A stretch of 38,487 bases of DNA from a virus, in IMG/VR virus record IMGVR_UViG_3300047481_001896, positions 1-38,487 of that record. One strand, given 5' to 3'. The position numbers were made by a program, and so were the translations under genes. Below, one piece after another: positions 7,339 to 15,496 of the stretch. Under the pieces are notes generated by a model that was given only the letters and a program-made list of their open reading frames with translations, was not told the DNA's origin and searched no databases. Position 1 is the stretch's first letter. Each line of letters begins with the position of its first letter.

Positions 7339-8249
7339 CAAAAATAACACCTATAGTACTGGCTATTTTATTAGCAGGTTGCGGAACGATGGGAAATGCT
7401 GTAAGAAGTTTTGAAGATCCTGTAGTCATCGCACCTAAACTTAAGAATGAAGTAAAACTTCCAGAACCTTCTACAGGCGCTATCACTGTAGCAGTTTATA
7501 ATTTTAGGGATATGACCGGACAAAGAAAATCTAGCCAGGTCATTGCTAGCCTTAGTTCTGCTGTCACACAAGGTGCAGATGCTTATCTTGTTAAAAGTTT
7601 ACAAGATGTTGGAAGCGGCAAATGGTTCAAAGTTTTAGAAAGAGGCGGATTAGATAATCTTGTAAAAGAACGTCAGTTAATTCGTCAAATGAGAGAACTT
7701 TATCAAGGAGATAAAGCACAGCCTTTACCTCCTATGTTGTTCGCTGGAATACTTGTAGAAGGTGGTATTATTGGCTACGATTCTAATACAATGAGCGGAG
7801 GTAGTGGCGCTAGATTATTAGGTATTGGTGCTACAACACAGTATCAACAAGACGAAGTAACTGTTAGTTTAAGAGCAGTTTCTGTGGCTACCGGAGAAGT
7901 CTTAGTAGTTGTTAATACTAATAAAAAAGTTATTAGTTTTATGGATAAACTAGGAGTTCTTAGATTTTACGATGCAGGAACACAGGCTTTAGAAATAGAA
8001 ACAGGGTCAGCAACTAACGAATCAATGAACAAGGCAGTACAATTAGCCATTCATGCTGCTGTTATCGAGATGATCAATGATGGTGTTAGAAAAGGACACT
8101 GGGCCTTTAAGTCTGAAACGGTCGCTGTAAAAAACGAGGAGAAGAAAAATGAGTTGGTTCAAACGAACTCCGCACCTTCGGAAACCCCGAAAACAGAAAC
8201 TCCACAAGAGCAGTCTGTTGAGAGACAAGAAGCAGTTGGAACAAAGTGA
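7323..8249 (+). CDS. csgG: Curli secretion channel CsgG (lipoprotein)
   Basis: CsgG forms a nonameric outer-membrane pore that exports curli subunits. The 308 residues start with a lipoprotein signal ending LLAGC (lipidated Cys20). The family core follows: ITVAVYNFRDMTGQ, a KWFKVLERGGLDNLVKERQL stretch, an ILVEGGIIGYDSN stretch, SGGSGARLLGIGATTQYQ, and VSLRAVSVATGEVLVVVNT, through to INDGVRKGHW. All match E. coli CsgG blocks, including the constriction-loop and transmembrane hairpin regions. The last 45 residues are a polar Thr/Pro/Glu tail absent from the usual family; its coding DNA is overlapped by another gene (8149-8292). AGGAG lies 9 bases before the ATG. Confidence 0.97.
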   Translation: MASTITKITPIVLAILLAGCGTMGNAVRSFEDPVVIAPKLKNEVKLPEPSTGAITVAVYNFRDMTGQRKSSQVIASLSSAVTQGADAYLVKSLQDVGSGKWFKVLERGGLDNLVKERQLIRQMRELYQGDKAQPLPPMLFAGILVEGGIIGYDSNTMSGGSGARLLGIGATTQYQQDEVTVSLRAVSVATGEVLVVVNTNKKVISFMDKLGVLRFYDAGTQALEIETGSATNESMNKAVQLAIHAAVIEMINDGVRKGHWAFKSETVAVKNEEKKNELVQTNSAPSETPKTETPQEQSVERQEAVGTK

Positions 8250-8292
8250 GAAAATAAAGATTATAGATACACAGGCAAAAAGTAAGGCTTAG
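8149..8292 (+). CDS. Small basic phage protein, 47 aa, overlapping csgG out of frame
   Basis: The ATG at 8149 has a strong GAGGAG ribosome site 7 bases upstream. The product begins MSWFKRTPHLRKPRKQKLH and continues with a Lys-rich, Ser-containing helix ending DTQAKSKA. MSWFKR(T/K)P followed by a basic Pro-rich stretch is the start of a small protein I recognise from T4-like phages; function unknown. The first 101 bases overlap the csgG tail in another frame, so csgG may have grown into this gene or the reverse. Confidence 0.65.
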   Translation: MSWFKRTPHLRKPRKQKLHKSSLLRDKKQLEQSEKIKIIDTQAKSKA

Positions 8293-8343
8293 ATTAGTTA
8301 AAAATAAAATAACAAGGTATAATAAAATACCAAGGAGCGAAAA

Positions 8344-9027
8344 ATGTTAAAAAATTCTAGAAGTGGTTTCGCCTTTGTAATAGCGGCCGTGTTCTGGGGT
8401 TCAGGCGCCTACGCAAACAATGGGGTTTACATTGAACAAGTCGGATCAACCAACACGGTTACGATAACACAAATAGGTGCTAATAATAGAGTAGGAAACA
8501 GCGGATTAAATCAACAAAGTAAAATCACAGGTTCTACAAATACTCTAACTGCATCACAAACTGGCGACGGAAATATTATTGATTATACAGTAGTAGGTAG
8601 TAGCAATACTATCAGCAAGACTGTTGTCGGTGATACAAATCAGATTACTTTTGTTTGCGGTGACGGAACAACAGGTTGTACTAATGTCACTAGTACTATG
8701 AATATTACAGGTGATCTTAATATTGTTACCAGTACTATTAAAGGATCAAATATTAGTAATCTTTTAAATATTACCGGTGACAGCAATACTGTAACACAAA
8801 CTATTACAACTAATAATAGTTCTAGCACGATTACAATATTAGGAGACTCTAACACATTTACTTCAACTATGAGTGGTGCCAGTGCAGGTAGCGGACATAC
8901 ATTAGTAGCCAGTGTGACAGGAACTTCTAACACACATACTGTGACTCAGTCCGGAACTGTTAATACAACAGTGAATATTACAACCAATGGCAACAGTAAC
9001 AATGTAAACGTTTCTACAGGTAATTAA
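8344..9027 (+). CDS. Curlin-repeat secreted protein (CsgA/CsgB-like)
   Basis: Probable amyloid fibre subunit or nucleator exported through CsgG. The 227 residues have a signal peptide (cut near AYA-NN, residue 24) and then degenerate curlin repeats: IEQVGSTNTVTITQIG, TLTASQTGDGN, and many GDSNT/GSSNT turns about every 20-24 residues. The x-G-x-x-N-x-x-x-x-x-Q strand-turn-strand pattern is kept. Gln is often replaced by Thr, so it is less Gln-rich than E. coli CsgA (5 repeats, 151 aa) and longer. There is a Cys pair near residues 101 and 107. AAGGAG is 9 bases upstream, and the stop overlaps the next start (ATGA). Confidence 0.88.
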   Translation: MLKNSRSGFAFVIAAVFWGSGAYANNGVYIEQVGSTNTVTITQIGANNRVGNSGLNQQSKITGSTNTLTASQTGDGNIIDYTVVGSSNTISKTVVGDTNQITFVCGDGTTGCTNVTSTMNITGDLNIVTSTIKGSNISNLLNITGDSNTVTQTITTNNSSSTITILGDSNTFTSTMSGASAGSGHTLVASVTGTSNTHTVTQSGTVNTTVNITTNGNSNNVNVSTGN

Positions 9028-10112
9028 TGAAAACGGTATGGCTGCTTGTCAGCATGTTATTTTGCACTGGAGTTCAAGCAAACATAGGAAATTTGACTGA
9101 ACTCCAGGGCACAGCCATTGAAATAAAAAGAAAAAATCAATCAATCAAAGCACAAGATAAAAGCATCGTTGAATCGATGGATACTGTTATAGTTGGTTCA
9201 AAAACTAGCACAGGCATTACATTTATAGATAATACCAAAGTAAAAATCACAGAAAACTCAAGATTAGTTATAGATGATTTTGTCTTTGATCCAAATATCA
9301 AAGACGCTGGAAAACTAGGAATGAAAGTTGCTCTAGGTACAGTTAGGTATGCCAGCGGTCAGGTAGCAAAAAATAATCCACAAAATGTTAACATCAAAAC
9401 TCCTACGGCATCTATTGCCGTAAGAGGAACCGATTTTGCCATGACCGTAGATGAAGTAGGAAGAAGTCTTGTAGTTTTACTTCCTAGTTGCGATGATGAA
9501 TCTAGATTAGTAACTCATACACAAATATCCGGAAATTGCACTGTGGGTGCAATTGAAGTTGAAACTCTTGGAGGAAGCGTATCGCTGAGAGAAGCCTACA
9601 CCGCTACTTATGTTACTGATGCGCAACAACCTCCACTCCCACCTGTAAAGGTTGATCCTGCAGTTGTAAGCAATGACAGCAACTTGAAAAAACCCGAATC
9701 TATTCTAAAATCTGAAACAGAAAGAGATGATAAAAAAGATCGAGACAAGGATAAAAGCAGAACCAATGATGATGAAAAGAAAACCTCTAGAGAAAGTAGT
9801 GATAAAAATGCGGTCTCTAGACTAGCACAGGCCCATGAAGAAACAAAGTTAATAGGTTTGAACGCAGGAGCCAACGGAGCATTAGGCGACCCTAGGTCTA
9901 ATCCCTGTTGGCCTTTTAATGACTGCGGCAACGAAAAAGGTCTAAATTGGTATTATAGAAAAGACGACGATCGAGGCAATACAATAGTAATTAGAAGTGG
10001 TGAAAAGATGGACAACACTACCTATAGTATTTCTATTAATTCTAACGATATTGAGACTAAAACAGTAGGCGATGGATCTAACAAAGTAACAGTAAGGATC
10101 TGGAACCGATGA
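9027..10112 (+). CDS. FecR-domain secreted protein, 361 aa
   Basis: Starts in an ATGA overlap with the curlin gene. It has a signal peptide (about 1-18, cut after VQA). The FecR-like beta domain covers residues 20-150, with DKSIVESMDTVIVG, FIDNTKVKITENSRLVIDDF and PTASIAVRGTDFAM, the last being a FecR landmark. A Cys pair (CDDESR...NCTV) follows. Next is a highly charged Lys/Asp/Glu/Arg linker (about 220-265), then a small Trp/Cys motif (NPCWPFNDCGNEKGLNWYY) and a beta C-terminus. FecR domains often sense or hold ligands at the periplasm; here it may anchor or guide the fibre. No membrane anchor is seen. It is coupled to the next gene (ATGA). Confidence 0.85.
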   Translation: MKTVWLLVSMLFCTGVQANIGNLTELQGTAIEIKRKNQSIKAQDKSIVESMDTVIVGSKTSTGITFIDNTKVKITENSRLVIDDFVFDPNIKDAGKLGMKVALGTVRYASGQVAKNNPQNVNIKTPTASIAVRGTDFAMTVDEVGRSLVVLLPSCDDESRLVTHTQISGNCTVGAIEVETLGGSVSLREAYTATYVTDAQQPPLPPVKVDPAVVSNDSNLKKPESILKSETERDDKKDRDKDKSRTNDDEKKTSRESSDKNAVSRLAQAHEETKLIGLNAGANGALGDPRSNPCWPFNDCGNEKGLNWYYRKDDDRGNTIVIRSGEKMDNTTYSISINSNDIETKTVGDGSNKVTVRIWNR

Positions 10113-11788
10113 ACAAATTTAAACTTTGGCTTGATGCAGCCATCATCTTATTTCTTTTGATACTTCTCAGCCCTAAGACTTGGGCTGCTCTTACAGATAT
10201 ACAATTTGGTCGATACCAGATAGCAGATAGTCAATGGAATGTAAGTGCTTGTTTGAACACCACGACCTGCCAGATCTACAGTAAGAATCCAGGTGTGATG
10301 TATAAGATACCCTGGACCAGTGGACAATGGTCGTGGCAAGCAGGACAGTATGTGAAATTCAGTCTTTCTGGCAATGCCAGTTTTCCCTATGAAGGCAAAG
10401 TCTACAACAGCGACGGAAGTGTGGCTGGAACCATTGGCCTAGGTAAAATCGTCAATATGGGTCCTGATTATTTCTTTTTCGTAGGCAGCGACAACGACAC
10501 CGGTCAACTTTTTAGTGGCAGTTCAGGTATGAACAACACAGCCGGTGTATCTTGGACCGGCACATTGAATCCCACCACAGCGCAGGCCAACACCTATGCT
10601 GATGCCAATTACTCAACTGTACCACTAAGTCAGGGTCAAACTGCCACACAAACGCCCAGCAATTCTACTCCTAGCCCTGTGCCCACTGCCATCTACAACA
10701 ACAGCAGTAATGTTTGGATCACCAATCATTATCCTACCAGTAATAATAGTCCTGCAGGCGAAGGTGCCGCTAACGCATTTGACAACAACCCCTATACCAA
10801 ATATCTAAACTTTGACAAGTACAATGCTGGAGTGACTGTGAAATTAAATGAGGGTCGTATTGTCACAGGATTTACTTTAACCACCGCCAACGATTTTCCA
10901 GGTAGAGATCCTACCAGTTACAAATTATATGGTAGTAATAATGGTACTACTTGGACGCTGATACAAGACGGTAATCTAAATCTCAGCGACAGTAGATATA
11001 ATACCAGCGCAATGATCACCGTGACCAATTCTACATCATATATCTATTACTACATATTCTTCCCTACAACCAAAGCAGGAGATGGTTGCGGATTAAACTG
11101 CGACTCGATGCAGATAGCAGAAATAACTTTTTACTATGACTATAATAATGCAACGACATCTGCAGACGCAGGTTCCGGCTCAGTGTCTAATCCCGGCAGT
11201 TTCTGCTGCGGTGGAACTAATGCACCGTTTAATGCTGACACACAATTTACTAATAGAGTTACAACATTCCAGAACAGACCACTACAGGATACTAAGGTTA
11301 TCATTACACAAATAGGTAACAATAATTCTGCTACGGTTATACAAAGCGGAACAAAAAATAACTATAGTGAAATTTATGTCAGCGGAAGCAATAATACAAC
11401 CAATACTACACAAACCAGTACCAGTGCCAGTGCTACAAACTATATAGAACTAGATGTTATAGGCAGTTCTAATACTGTAAATCTTACACAGAGCAGTACC
11501 GGAGGTACCAAAGGAATAATGGCTACTATCGATAATACAGCTAATAGTCTAACTATAAATCAAAGCGGCAGCGGTAATCACTATTCAGAAATTAATCTAA
11601 GCGGCGGAAATAAAACTGTCAATCTAACACAGAGCGGAAGTGCTGCACACATGGCCAATATAACACTAAGTGGCGGAACTACTTCTATCACAACATCACA
11701 ATCTGGTAGCACTCAGCAGCATTATTCAATCAATTACAACTGCGCCCAGATCAGCTGCGCTGCAATCACTGTAACACAGGGGCAATAA
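10109..11788 (+). CDS. Hybrid surface protein: F5/8C (discoidin) domain plus curlin repeats
   Basis: 559 residues. An N-terminal signal or membrane segment (10-27, ending TWA) is followed by a beta-rich region with paired Cys (about 28-180) and a Thr/Pro/Ser linker. Residues about 205-345 form a discoidin/F5-8C-like sugar-binding domain: AANAFDNNPYTKYLNF, a TNDFPGRDPTSYKLYGSNN-like block and WTLIQDGNL are its usual landmarks. From about 395 onward come curlin repeats (IITQIGNNNSATVIQSGT, then QSGSGNH and TQSGSAAH units). The protein could ride in or on the amyloid fibre and bind cell-surface glycans. I know of no standard curli protein with this order. GC looks higher in the first half than in the repeats, which suggests fusion. 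Confidence 0.82.
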   Translation: MNKFKLWLDAAIILFLLILLSPKTWAALTDIQFGRYQIADSQWNVSACLNTTTCQIYSKNPGVMYKIPWTSGQWSWQAGQYVKFSLSGNASFPYEGKVYNSDGSVAGTIGLGKIVNMGPDYFFFVGSDNDTGQLFSGSSGMNNTAGVSWTGTLNPTTAQANTYADANYSTVPLSQGQTATQTPSNSTPSPVPTAIYNNSSNVWITNHYPTSNNSPAGEGAANAFDNNPYTKYLNFDKYNAGVTVKLNEGRIVTGFTLTTANDFPGRDPTSYKLYGSNNGTTWTLIQDGNLNLSDSRYNTSAMITVTNSTSYIYYYIFFPTTKAGDGCGLNCDSMQIAEITFYYDYNNATTSADAGSGSVSNPGSFCCGGTNAPFNADTQFTNRVTTFQNRPLQDTKVIITQIGNNNSATVIQSGTKNNYSEIYVSGSNNTTNTTQTSTSASATNYIELDVIGSSNTVNLTQSSTGGTKGIMATIDNTANSLTINQSGSGNHYSEINLSGGNKTVNLTQSGSAAHMANITLSGGTTSITTSQSGSTQQHYSINYNCAQISCAAITVTQGQ

Positions 11789-11795
11789 TTCTCTC

Positions 11796-11803
11796 ACTAA
11801 ATA
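11796..11803 (+). promoter_or_regulatory. Late promoter-like octamer ACTAAATA
   Basis: Lies 24 bases before ATG 11828 with TTAAGGACAAGC ribosome site between. It starts the small membrane-protein pair after the curli operon. Confidence 0.45.
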
Positions 11804-11827
11804 GCTGTGTTTTTTTAAGGACAAGCT

Positions 11828-11965
11828 ATGATATTAGAAATAATGATGTGGGGATTCTTTTCTGCCTGGGGTTGGTTTGGTGCTAGTTATATCAAGGACC
11901 GAGTATGGCCTCCCGAACCTGTTCCACAGGTACAGACAGAAAAGCAGGATAAGCAACAAAATTGA
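11828..11965 (+). CDS. Small membrane protein, 45 aa
   Basis: The product starts MILEIMMWGFFSAWGWFGAS, one hydrophobic segment, followed by YIKDRVWPPEPVP and a polar Gln/Lys tail. AAGGA precedes the ATG. Its stop overlaps the next start (TGATG). I do not recognise it; the single-pass design would fit a small membrane effector or a late phage envelope protein. Confidence 0.7.
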   Translation: MILEIMMWGFFSAWGWFGASYIKDRVWPPEPVPQVQTEKQDKQQN

Positions 11966-12213
11966 TGCTGACTTATCTGATCACGTTTCTTGCAATTTTT
12001 GTAACAGATATAATCTATGTATGTTTTGTGAATTCTATTCAAAACAACAAACCGCTAACTGCCAGTTTCTGGTCAGCATTTGTAACATTCACTGCCAGTG
12101 TTGCTGTAATAAATTATACACAAGATAACATGGCTCTTATACCTGCACTGATGGGGGCATTTTCAGGAACATATGCAGGTATGTTGATCAAAGACAGATT
12201 CAAAAATAAATAG
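11965..12213 (+). CDS. Small three-pass membrane protein, 82 aa
   Basis: The ATG at 11965 overlaps the previous stop, preferred over an upstream TTG. Hydrophobic segments lie at about 2-20, 31-50 and 55-75 (LIPALMGAFSGTYAGML). The pattern of a DxxYVxxV helix, a short polar loop with NKPLTASFWSA, a second helix and a GAF-GTYAGM helix is seen in unnamed phage membrane proteins. Function unknown. Confidence 0.75.
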   Translation: MLTYLITFLAIFVTDIIYVCFVNSIQNNKPLTASFWSAFVTFTASVAVINYTQDNMALIPALMGAFSGTYAGMLIKDRFKNK

Positions 12214-12231
12214 TGTTTTAAGGAGTATGCC

Positions 12232-12525
12232 ATGCGTCTGTATTCCGTGGCGTTCCTATTCTGCCTAACTAGCTCTATAGCCAACGCTCAATTTAGATAT
12301 GATTACCCTGTATTGTGTGATTCCACACAAACAGTGATAGAGAGTCTAAATAAAAATTATCAAGAAAAACTAAGTTGGGCCGGAAACCACGATAATGACG
12401 GCTCAGTATACAGTCTATGGGTTGATCTCAAGGGCAACAGCTGGACTCTTTTAAAAAGTAATAAAGAGTTTGCCTGTATCCTTGGAGTGGGCAACAATTC
12501 TAAATTTATTTTTGAGAAGATTTAA
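12232..12525 (+). CDS. Small secreted protein, 97 aa
   Basis: AAGGAG precedes the ATG. A clear signal peptide (1-19, ending ANA) gives a mature protein of about 78 residues with two Cys (LCDST and FACILG) that could form a disulfide. Trp, Gly and Asp turns (WAGNHDNDGSVYSLWVDLKG) suggest a compact beta fold. A late-promoter-like AATAAATA overlaps the end of the upstream gene (12205-12212). No family recognised. Placement after the curli genes suggests a periplasmic or surface role. Confidence 0.7.
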   Translation: MRLYSVAFLFCLTSSIANAQFRYDYPVLCDSTQTVIESLNKNYQEKLSWAGNHDNDGSVYSLWVDLKGNSWTLLKSNKEFACILGVGNNSKFIFEKI

Positions 12526-12549
12526 CTAGCTAATCACCTCAAATAGTTA

Positions 12550-12557
12550 GTTAAATA
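12550..12557 (+). promoter_or_regulatory. Late promoter-like octamer GTTAAATA
   Basis: Ends 4 bases before ATG 12562 and 7 before ATG 12565 of the cyclase gene, with no ribosome site, so a leaderless transcript is predicted. Confidence 0.45.
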
Positions 12558-12561
12558 CTCA

Positions 12562-14622
12562 ATGATGAAAAAAATACTCTTAAGTCCTTGGACTGCTATT
12601 ATAACATTGGCACTTATAGTAAGTATAAGAATAGCCGATCCTGTCTTTGTAGAAAGTATAAGATTAAGATATTTTGACACACTCATAGTCAACAAAATTC
12701 CCACAGAAAATAACATTGTCACGGTAAACATAGATGAAAATGCTCTAGACAAATACGGACAATGGCCATTTAACCGTGAAATATATGCAGCACTTATAGA
12801 AAATCTTTATCTAAGAAATGCTGGGCTAGTGGTTTTCAATGTGCTGATGACAGAAAAGGATAGACAAGGCGGAGATCGAGCTCTAGCAGACACACTGTCT
12901 AGGTACCCTGTGATACTGCCTAATATGCCTGCGGATAGAAATAAAAACGAAGCAAAGCAACCAGGAACCGCAGTCATAGGATCAGACTATCAGGATAGAA
13001 TAATTCAATATCCTGGTATCATGGCCAATATCGCTAGCATAGAACAAAAGGCTGCTGGCGTGGGCGTAGTCAATACTCTACCAGAAGTGGATGGTGTTAA
13101 TCGTAGGATGCCTTTATTGGTAGCTGTAGACGGTAAGATATATCCTAGCTTGGCCATGGAAGCTCTGCGTGTGGCGGCACAGGATTCAACTGTTCAAATT
13201 AAATTGAACGACAACGGCGTAGAAAAAATGCGTATACCCAAGTTTGGTCCTATCAGCACAGACAATCTAGGTCGTGTGTGGATTGACTGGAGCCAACAAT
13301 CTAAAAGTGTGTCGATGACAGAACTACCAAAAGATTTTGGGGGTGCTGTGGTAATAGTGGGAGTAGCAGCAGCAGGGTTAGGTAATCCTGTGCCCACAGC
13401 AGTGGGTAGTGTTTGGCCGCACGAAGTACAGGCCGCTGTGCTAGGTACTATGTTTAACGGTGTTACTATACAAAGACCCGACTATGCAGATGGTCTTGAA
13501 ATTTTAATACTGGCAGTGGCGGGTGTATTATTAATTTTCTTAACGAGGTATGTGTATGCAGGTTTGGCAACAACGATTATTATCGTGGCTGGTAGTGCTG
13601 TTGGCAGTTGGCTTATGTTCGATTTCAATCTATGGTTACTTGACGCTACTGCCCCTGCAGTTGGCCTACTCTTGGTCGCTCTGCATGCCTACGGTATCAA
13701 GTTCGTCTCAGAGTTCTTACAGAAGCAGGCCATAAAGAAACAGTTCGCTGGCTATTGTTCTCCAGAAGTCGTGAGACTGTTACAAGAGAATCCAGATTTA
13801 ATCAAGAAAGGTGTTAAAAAAGATGTATCAGTTATGTTCAGCGATCTACGTGGATTCACCCCAATTGGGGAACACTTTGATAAACCAGGTAATGGTGGAC
13901 CAGAAGGACTAGCCAAATATATGAACGGCTACATGGATGCTATTACTATTCCTATCATCAATGCCAACGGTATGGTCATCAAGTATGTAGGCGATGCTAG
14001 TATGCACATGCATGGTGCTCCGTTGGATGATCCCAATCATGCTCATACTATCGTCAAAGTTGGTTTAGAAATGTTAGATGCTGTGCAGACGTTTACTAAA
14101 GAAAAAGAAGCACTAGGCTTACCTCCTGCCGCGATGGGCTGGGGTTGCAATACCGGTGATGGATATATTGGTGAGATGGGTTCGACTGCTAGGCACGGAT
14201 ATGATATCTTAGGCGATATGGTTTCAACTGCTGCACGACTAGAAGCACGTTGTAAGGCCTATGGTGTGTTGGCCATCATCGGAGCAGAAACATACAATAG
14301 AACAGCCAACGATTTCTTCTACCTATACTTGGATAACCTACAACCAAAAGGCAAGACAGTAGCGGACAGCATCTACACTGTGCTAAGAATCAGAGGCAAT
14401 GAAACAGCCTACTATAAGTCACTGGAAACACACAATAAGATGCATCAACTATACAAAGAAAAACAATTTGATGCGGCTAAAATTCTCTGCGGAGAATTAA
14501 AAGGTTCCTTCGACGGCCAGATGGACAAGTATTACAAGATGTGGATTGAACGCTGTGACTTTATGAAACAGCAAGATCTAGGTCCTGACTGGAATGGCGA
14601 ATTTATCGCTCACGAAAAATGA
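12562..14622 (+). CDS. CHASE2-domain adenylate cyclase, class III
   Basis: 686 residues. A first membrane helix (6-22) is followed by a periplasmic CHASE2 sensor domain (about 30-300; RLRYFDTLI, VTVNIDENALDKYGQWPF). Three membrane helices (about 312-390) lead to a cytoplasmic class III cyclase domain (about 410-610). FSDLRGFT holds the first metal Asp and YVGDASM the second. The Lys in VIKYVGD and Asp in YDILGD are the adenine-selecting pair, so cAMP is the likely product. The usual Asn of VNxAxRL is Ser here (GDMVSTAARLE), while the Arg is kept; this could lower turnover. Start is ATG 12562 or 12565. Such a sensor cyclase in a phage is unusual. It could raise host cAMP in response to an envelope signal. 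Confidence 0.9.
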   Translation: MMKKILLSPWTAIITLALIVSIRIADPVFVESIRLRYFDTLIVNKIPTENNIVTVNIDENALDKYGQWPFNREIYAALIENLYLRNAGLVVFNVLMTEKDRQGGDRALADTLSRYPVILPNMPADRNKNEAKQPGTAVIGSDYQDRIIQYPGIMANIASIEQKAAGVGVVNTLPEVDGVNRRMPLLVAVDGKIYPSLAMEALRVAAQDSTVQIKLNDNGVEKMRIPKFGPISTDNLGRVWIDWSQQSKSVSMTELPKDFGGAVVIVGVAAAGLGNPVPTAVGSVWPHEVQAAVLGTMFNGVTIQRPDYADGLEILILAVAGVLLIFLTRYVYAGLATTIIIVAGSAVGSWLMFDFNLWLLDATAPAVGLLLVALHAYGIKFVSEFLQKQAIKKQFAGYCSPEVVRLLQENPDLIKKGVKKDVSVMFSDLRGFTPIGEHFDKPGNGGPEGLAKYMNGYMDAITIPIINANGMVIKYVGDASMHMHGAPLDDPNHAHTIVKVGLEMLDAVQTFTKEKEALGLPPAAMGWGCNTGDGYIGEMGSTARHGYDILGDMVSTAARLEARCKAYGVLAIIGAETYNRTANDFFYLYLDNLQPKGKTVADSIYTVLRIRGNETAYYKSLETHNKMHQLYKEKQFDAAKILCGELKGSFDGQMDKYYKMWIERCDFMKQQDLGPDWNGEFIAHEK

Positions 14623-14789
14623 TATATACTCCTCTAGATTGGTGGATTGACTATTCTGTGTGGCTGATGCTACAATATTAGTTCATGGCCCCGGCACAGA
14701 TGATCAGCGTCAACGACGATATGGCTAAGTTTATACAAACTTTTAGCCTAAATGGTATTAAGTCTTTTAATATTTGCAAACCATGTTGA
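14619..14789 (+). other. Gene-poor spacer with two mini-ORFs
   Basis: A 20-codon frame (14619-14681) starts in an ATGA overlap with the cyclase stop, and a 34-codon frame (14685-14789) runs into the next gene. Neither has a clear ribosome site or a family. They could be decay products of a small gene; I do not call them genes. Confidence 0.3.
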
Positions 14790-15496
14790 GATTTTTTTCT
14801 TTTATTTTATTAGTATCGCTGTCTTTCAGCACTCAGGCCAAAGATATTACAGCTACCGCATGGCTAGTGGCCAACGGCGATGGGGATATCATTCAAAGTG
14901 AAAACATGCACGAGCGTCGTAGTATCGCCAGCATAACCAAATTAATGACTGTTATGGTAATTTTAGATGCCAAACAGGATTTGGATCAATTCTTCAAACC
15001 CTATACGAGAAAAGAATTGATACAGTTAGCCATAGTGCATTCCGATAACAGAGCTTCCGAAGCATTATGTAACCATTATCACGGAGGACGTACTGCCTGT
15101 GTGAACGCTATGAATGCCAAAGCAAAGTATCTCGGCATGTTAGATACCAGTTTTGTTGATCCTACAGGATTGGGGGTAATGAATTCTAGTACAGCCTACG
15201 ATCTAATAAAATTAGTCAAGGCTGCAGAACACTACGAAGAAATAGTAGCGGCCAGTAACATGTCTGTGGTGAAGATTCCTTACAAGAAGAAAAAGTATCT
15301 GGTTTTCAAAAATACCAATCCGTTAGTGGCACATAAAGATTTTATTATCAGCAAGACAGGTTATATCAGAGCATCGGGCGGATGTATTGTAATGATGCTG
15401 GATACAAAAATAGGACGACGTATTGTCGTCCTATTGAATAGTAAAAATACTAAGACTCGAATTCCCGAAGCCTATAAGTTGGCCAGCAGTTATTAG
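14783..15496 (+). CDS. D-alanyl-D-alanine carboxypeptidase/endopeptidase (S11, PBP7-like)
   Basis: Serine peptidase acting on peptidoglycan cross-links or stem peptides in the periplasm. The ATG at 14783 gives 237 residues with a signal peptide (1-19, STQA-KD); an upstream TTG would only lengthen the signal. All three penicillin-binding motifs are present: SITK at 50-53 (Ser50 nucleophile, Lys53), SDN at 87-89 and KTG near 185. The size, about 240, and absence of the C-terminal domain resemble PBP7/PbpG rather than DacA. It may help lysis or open the wall for fibre export. The gene ends tail-to-tail with the minus-strand gene, overlapping it by 4 bases. A perfect 9-bp hairpin lies in the coding sequence at 15411-15433. 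Confidence 0.92.
   Translation: MLRFFSFILLVSLSFSTQAKDITATAWLVANGDGDIIQSENMHERRSIASITKLMTVMVILDAKQDLDQFFKPYTRKELIQLAIVHSDNRASEALCNHYHGGRTACVNAMNAKAKYLGMLDTSFVDPTGLGVMNSSTAYDLIKLVKAAEHYEEIVAASNMSVVKIPYKKKKYLVFKNTNPLVAHKDFIISKTGYIRASGGCIVMMLDTKIGRRIVVLLNSKNTKTRIPEAYKLASSY

Noticed and set aside
11877-12128. 83-codon plus-strand frame overlapping two small membrane genes
   Set aside because: Cys-rich out-of-frame shadow; the 45-aa and 82-aa genes in the other frames have a ribosome site, coupling and membrane segments.
14619-14789. Two mini-genes before the peptidase
   Set aside because: 20 and 34 codons, no ribosome site for the second, no family; kept only as a described spacer.
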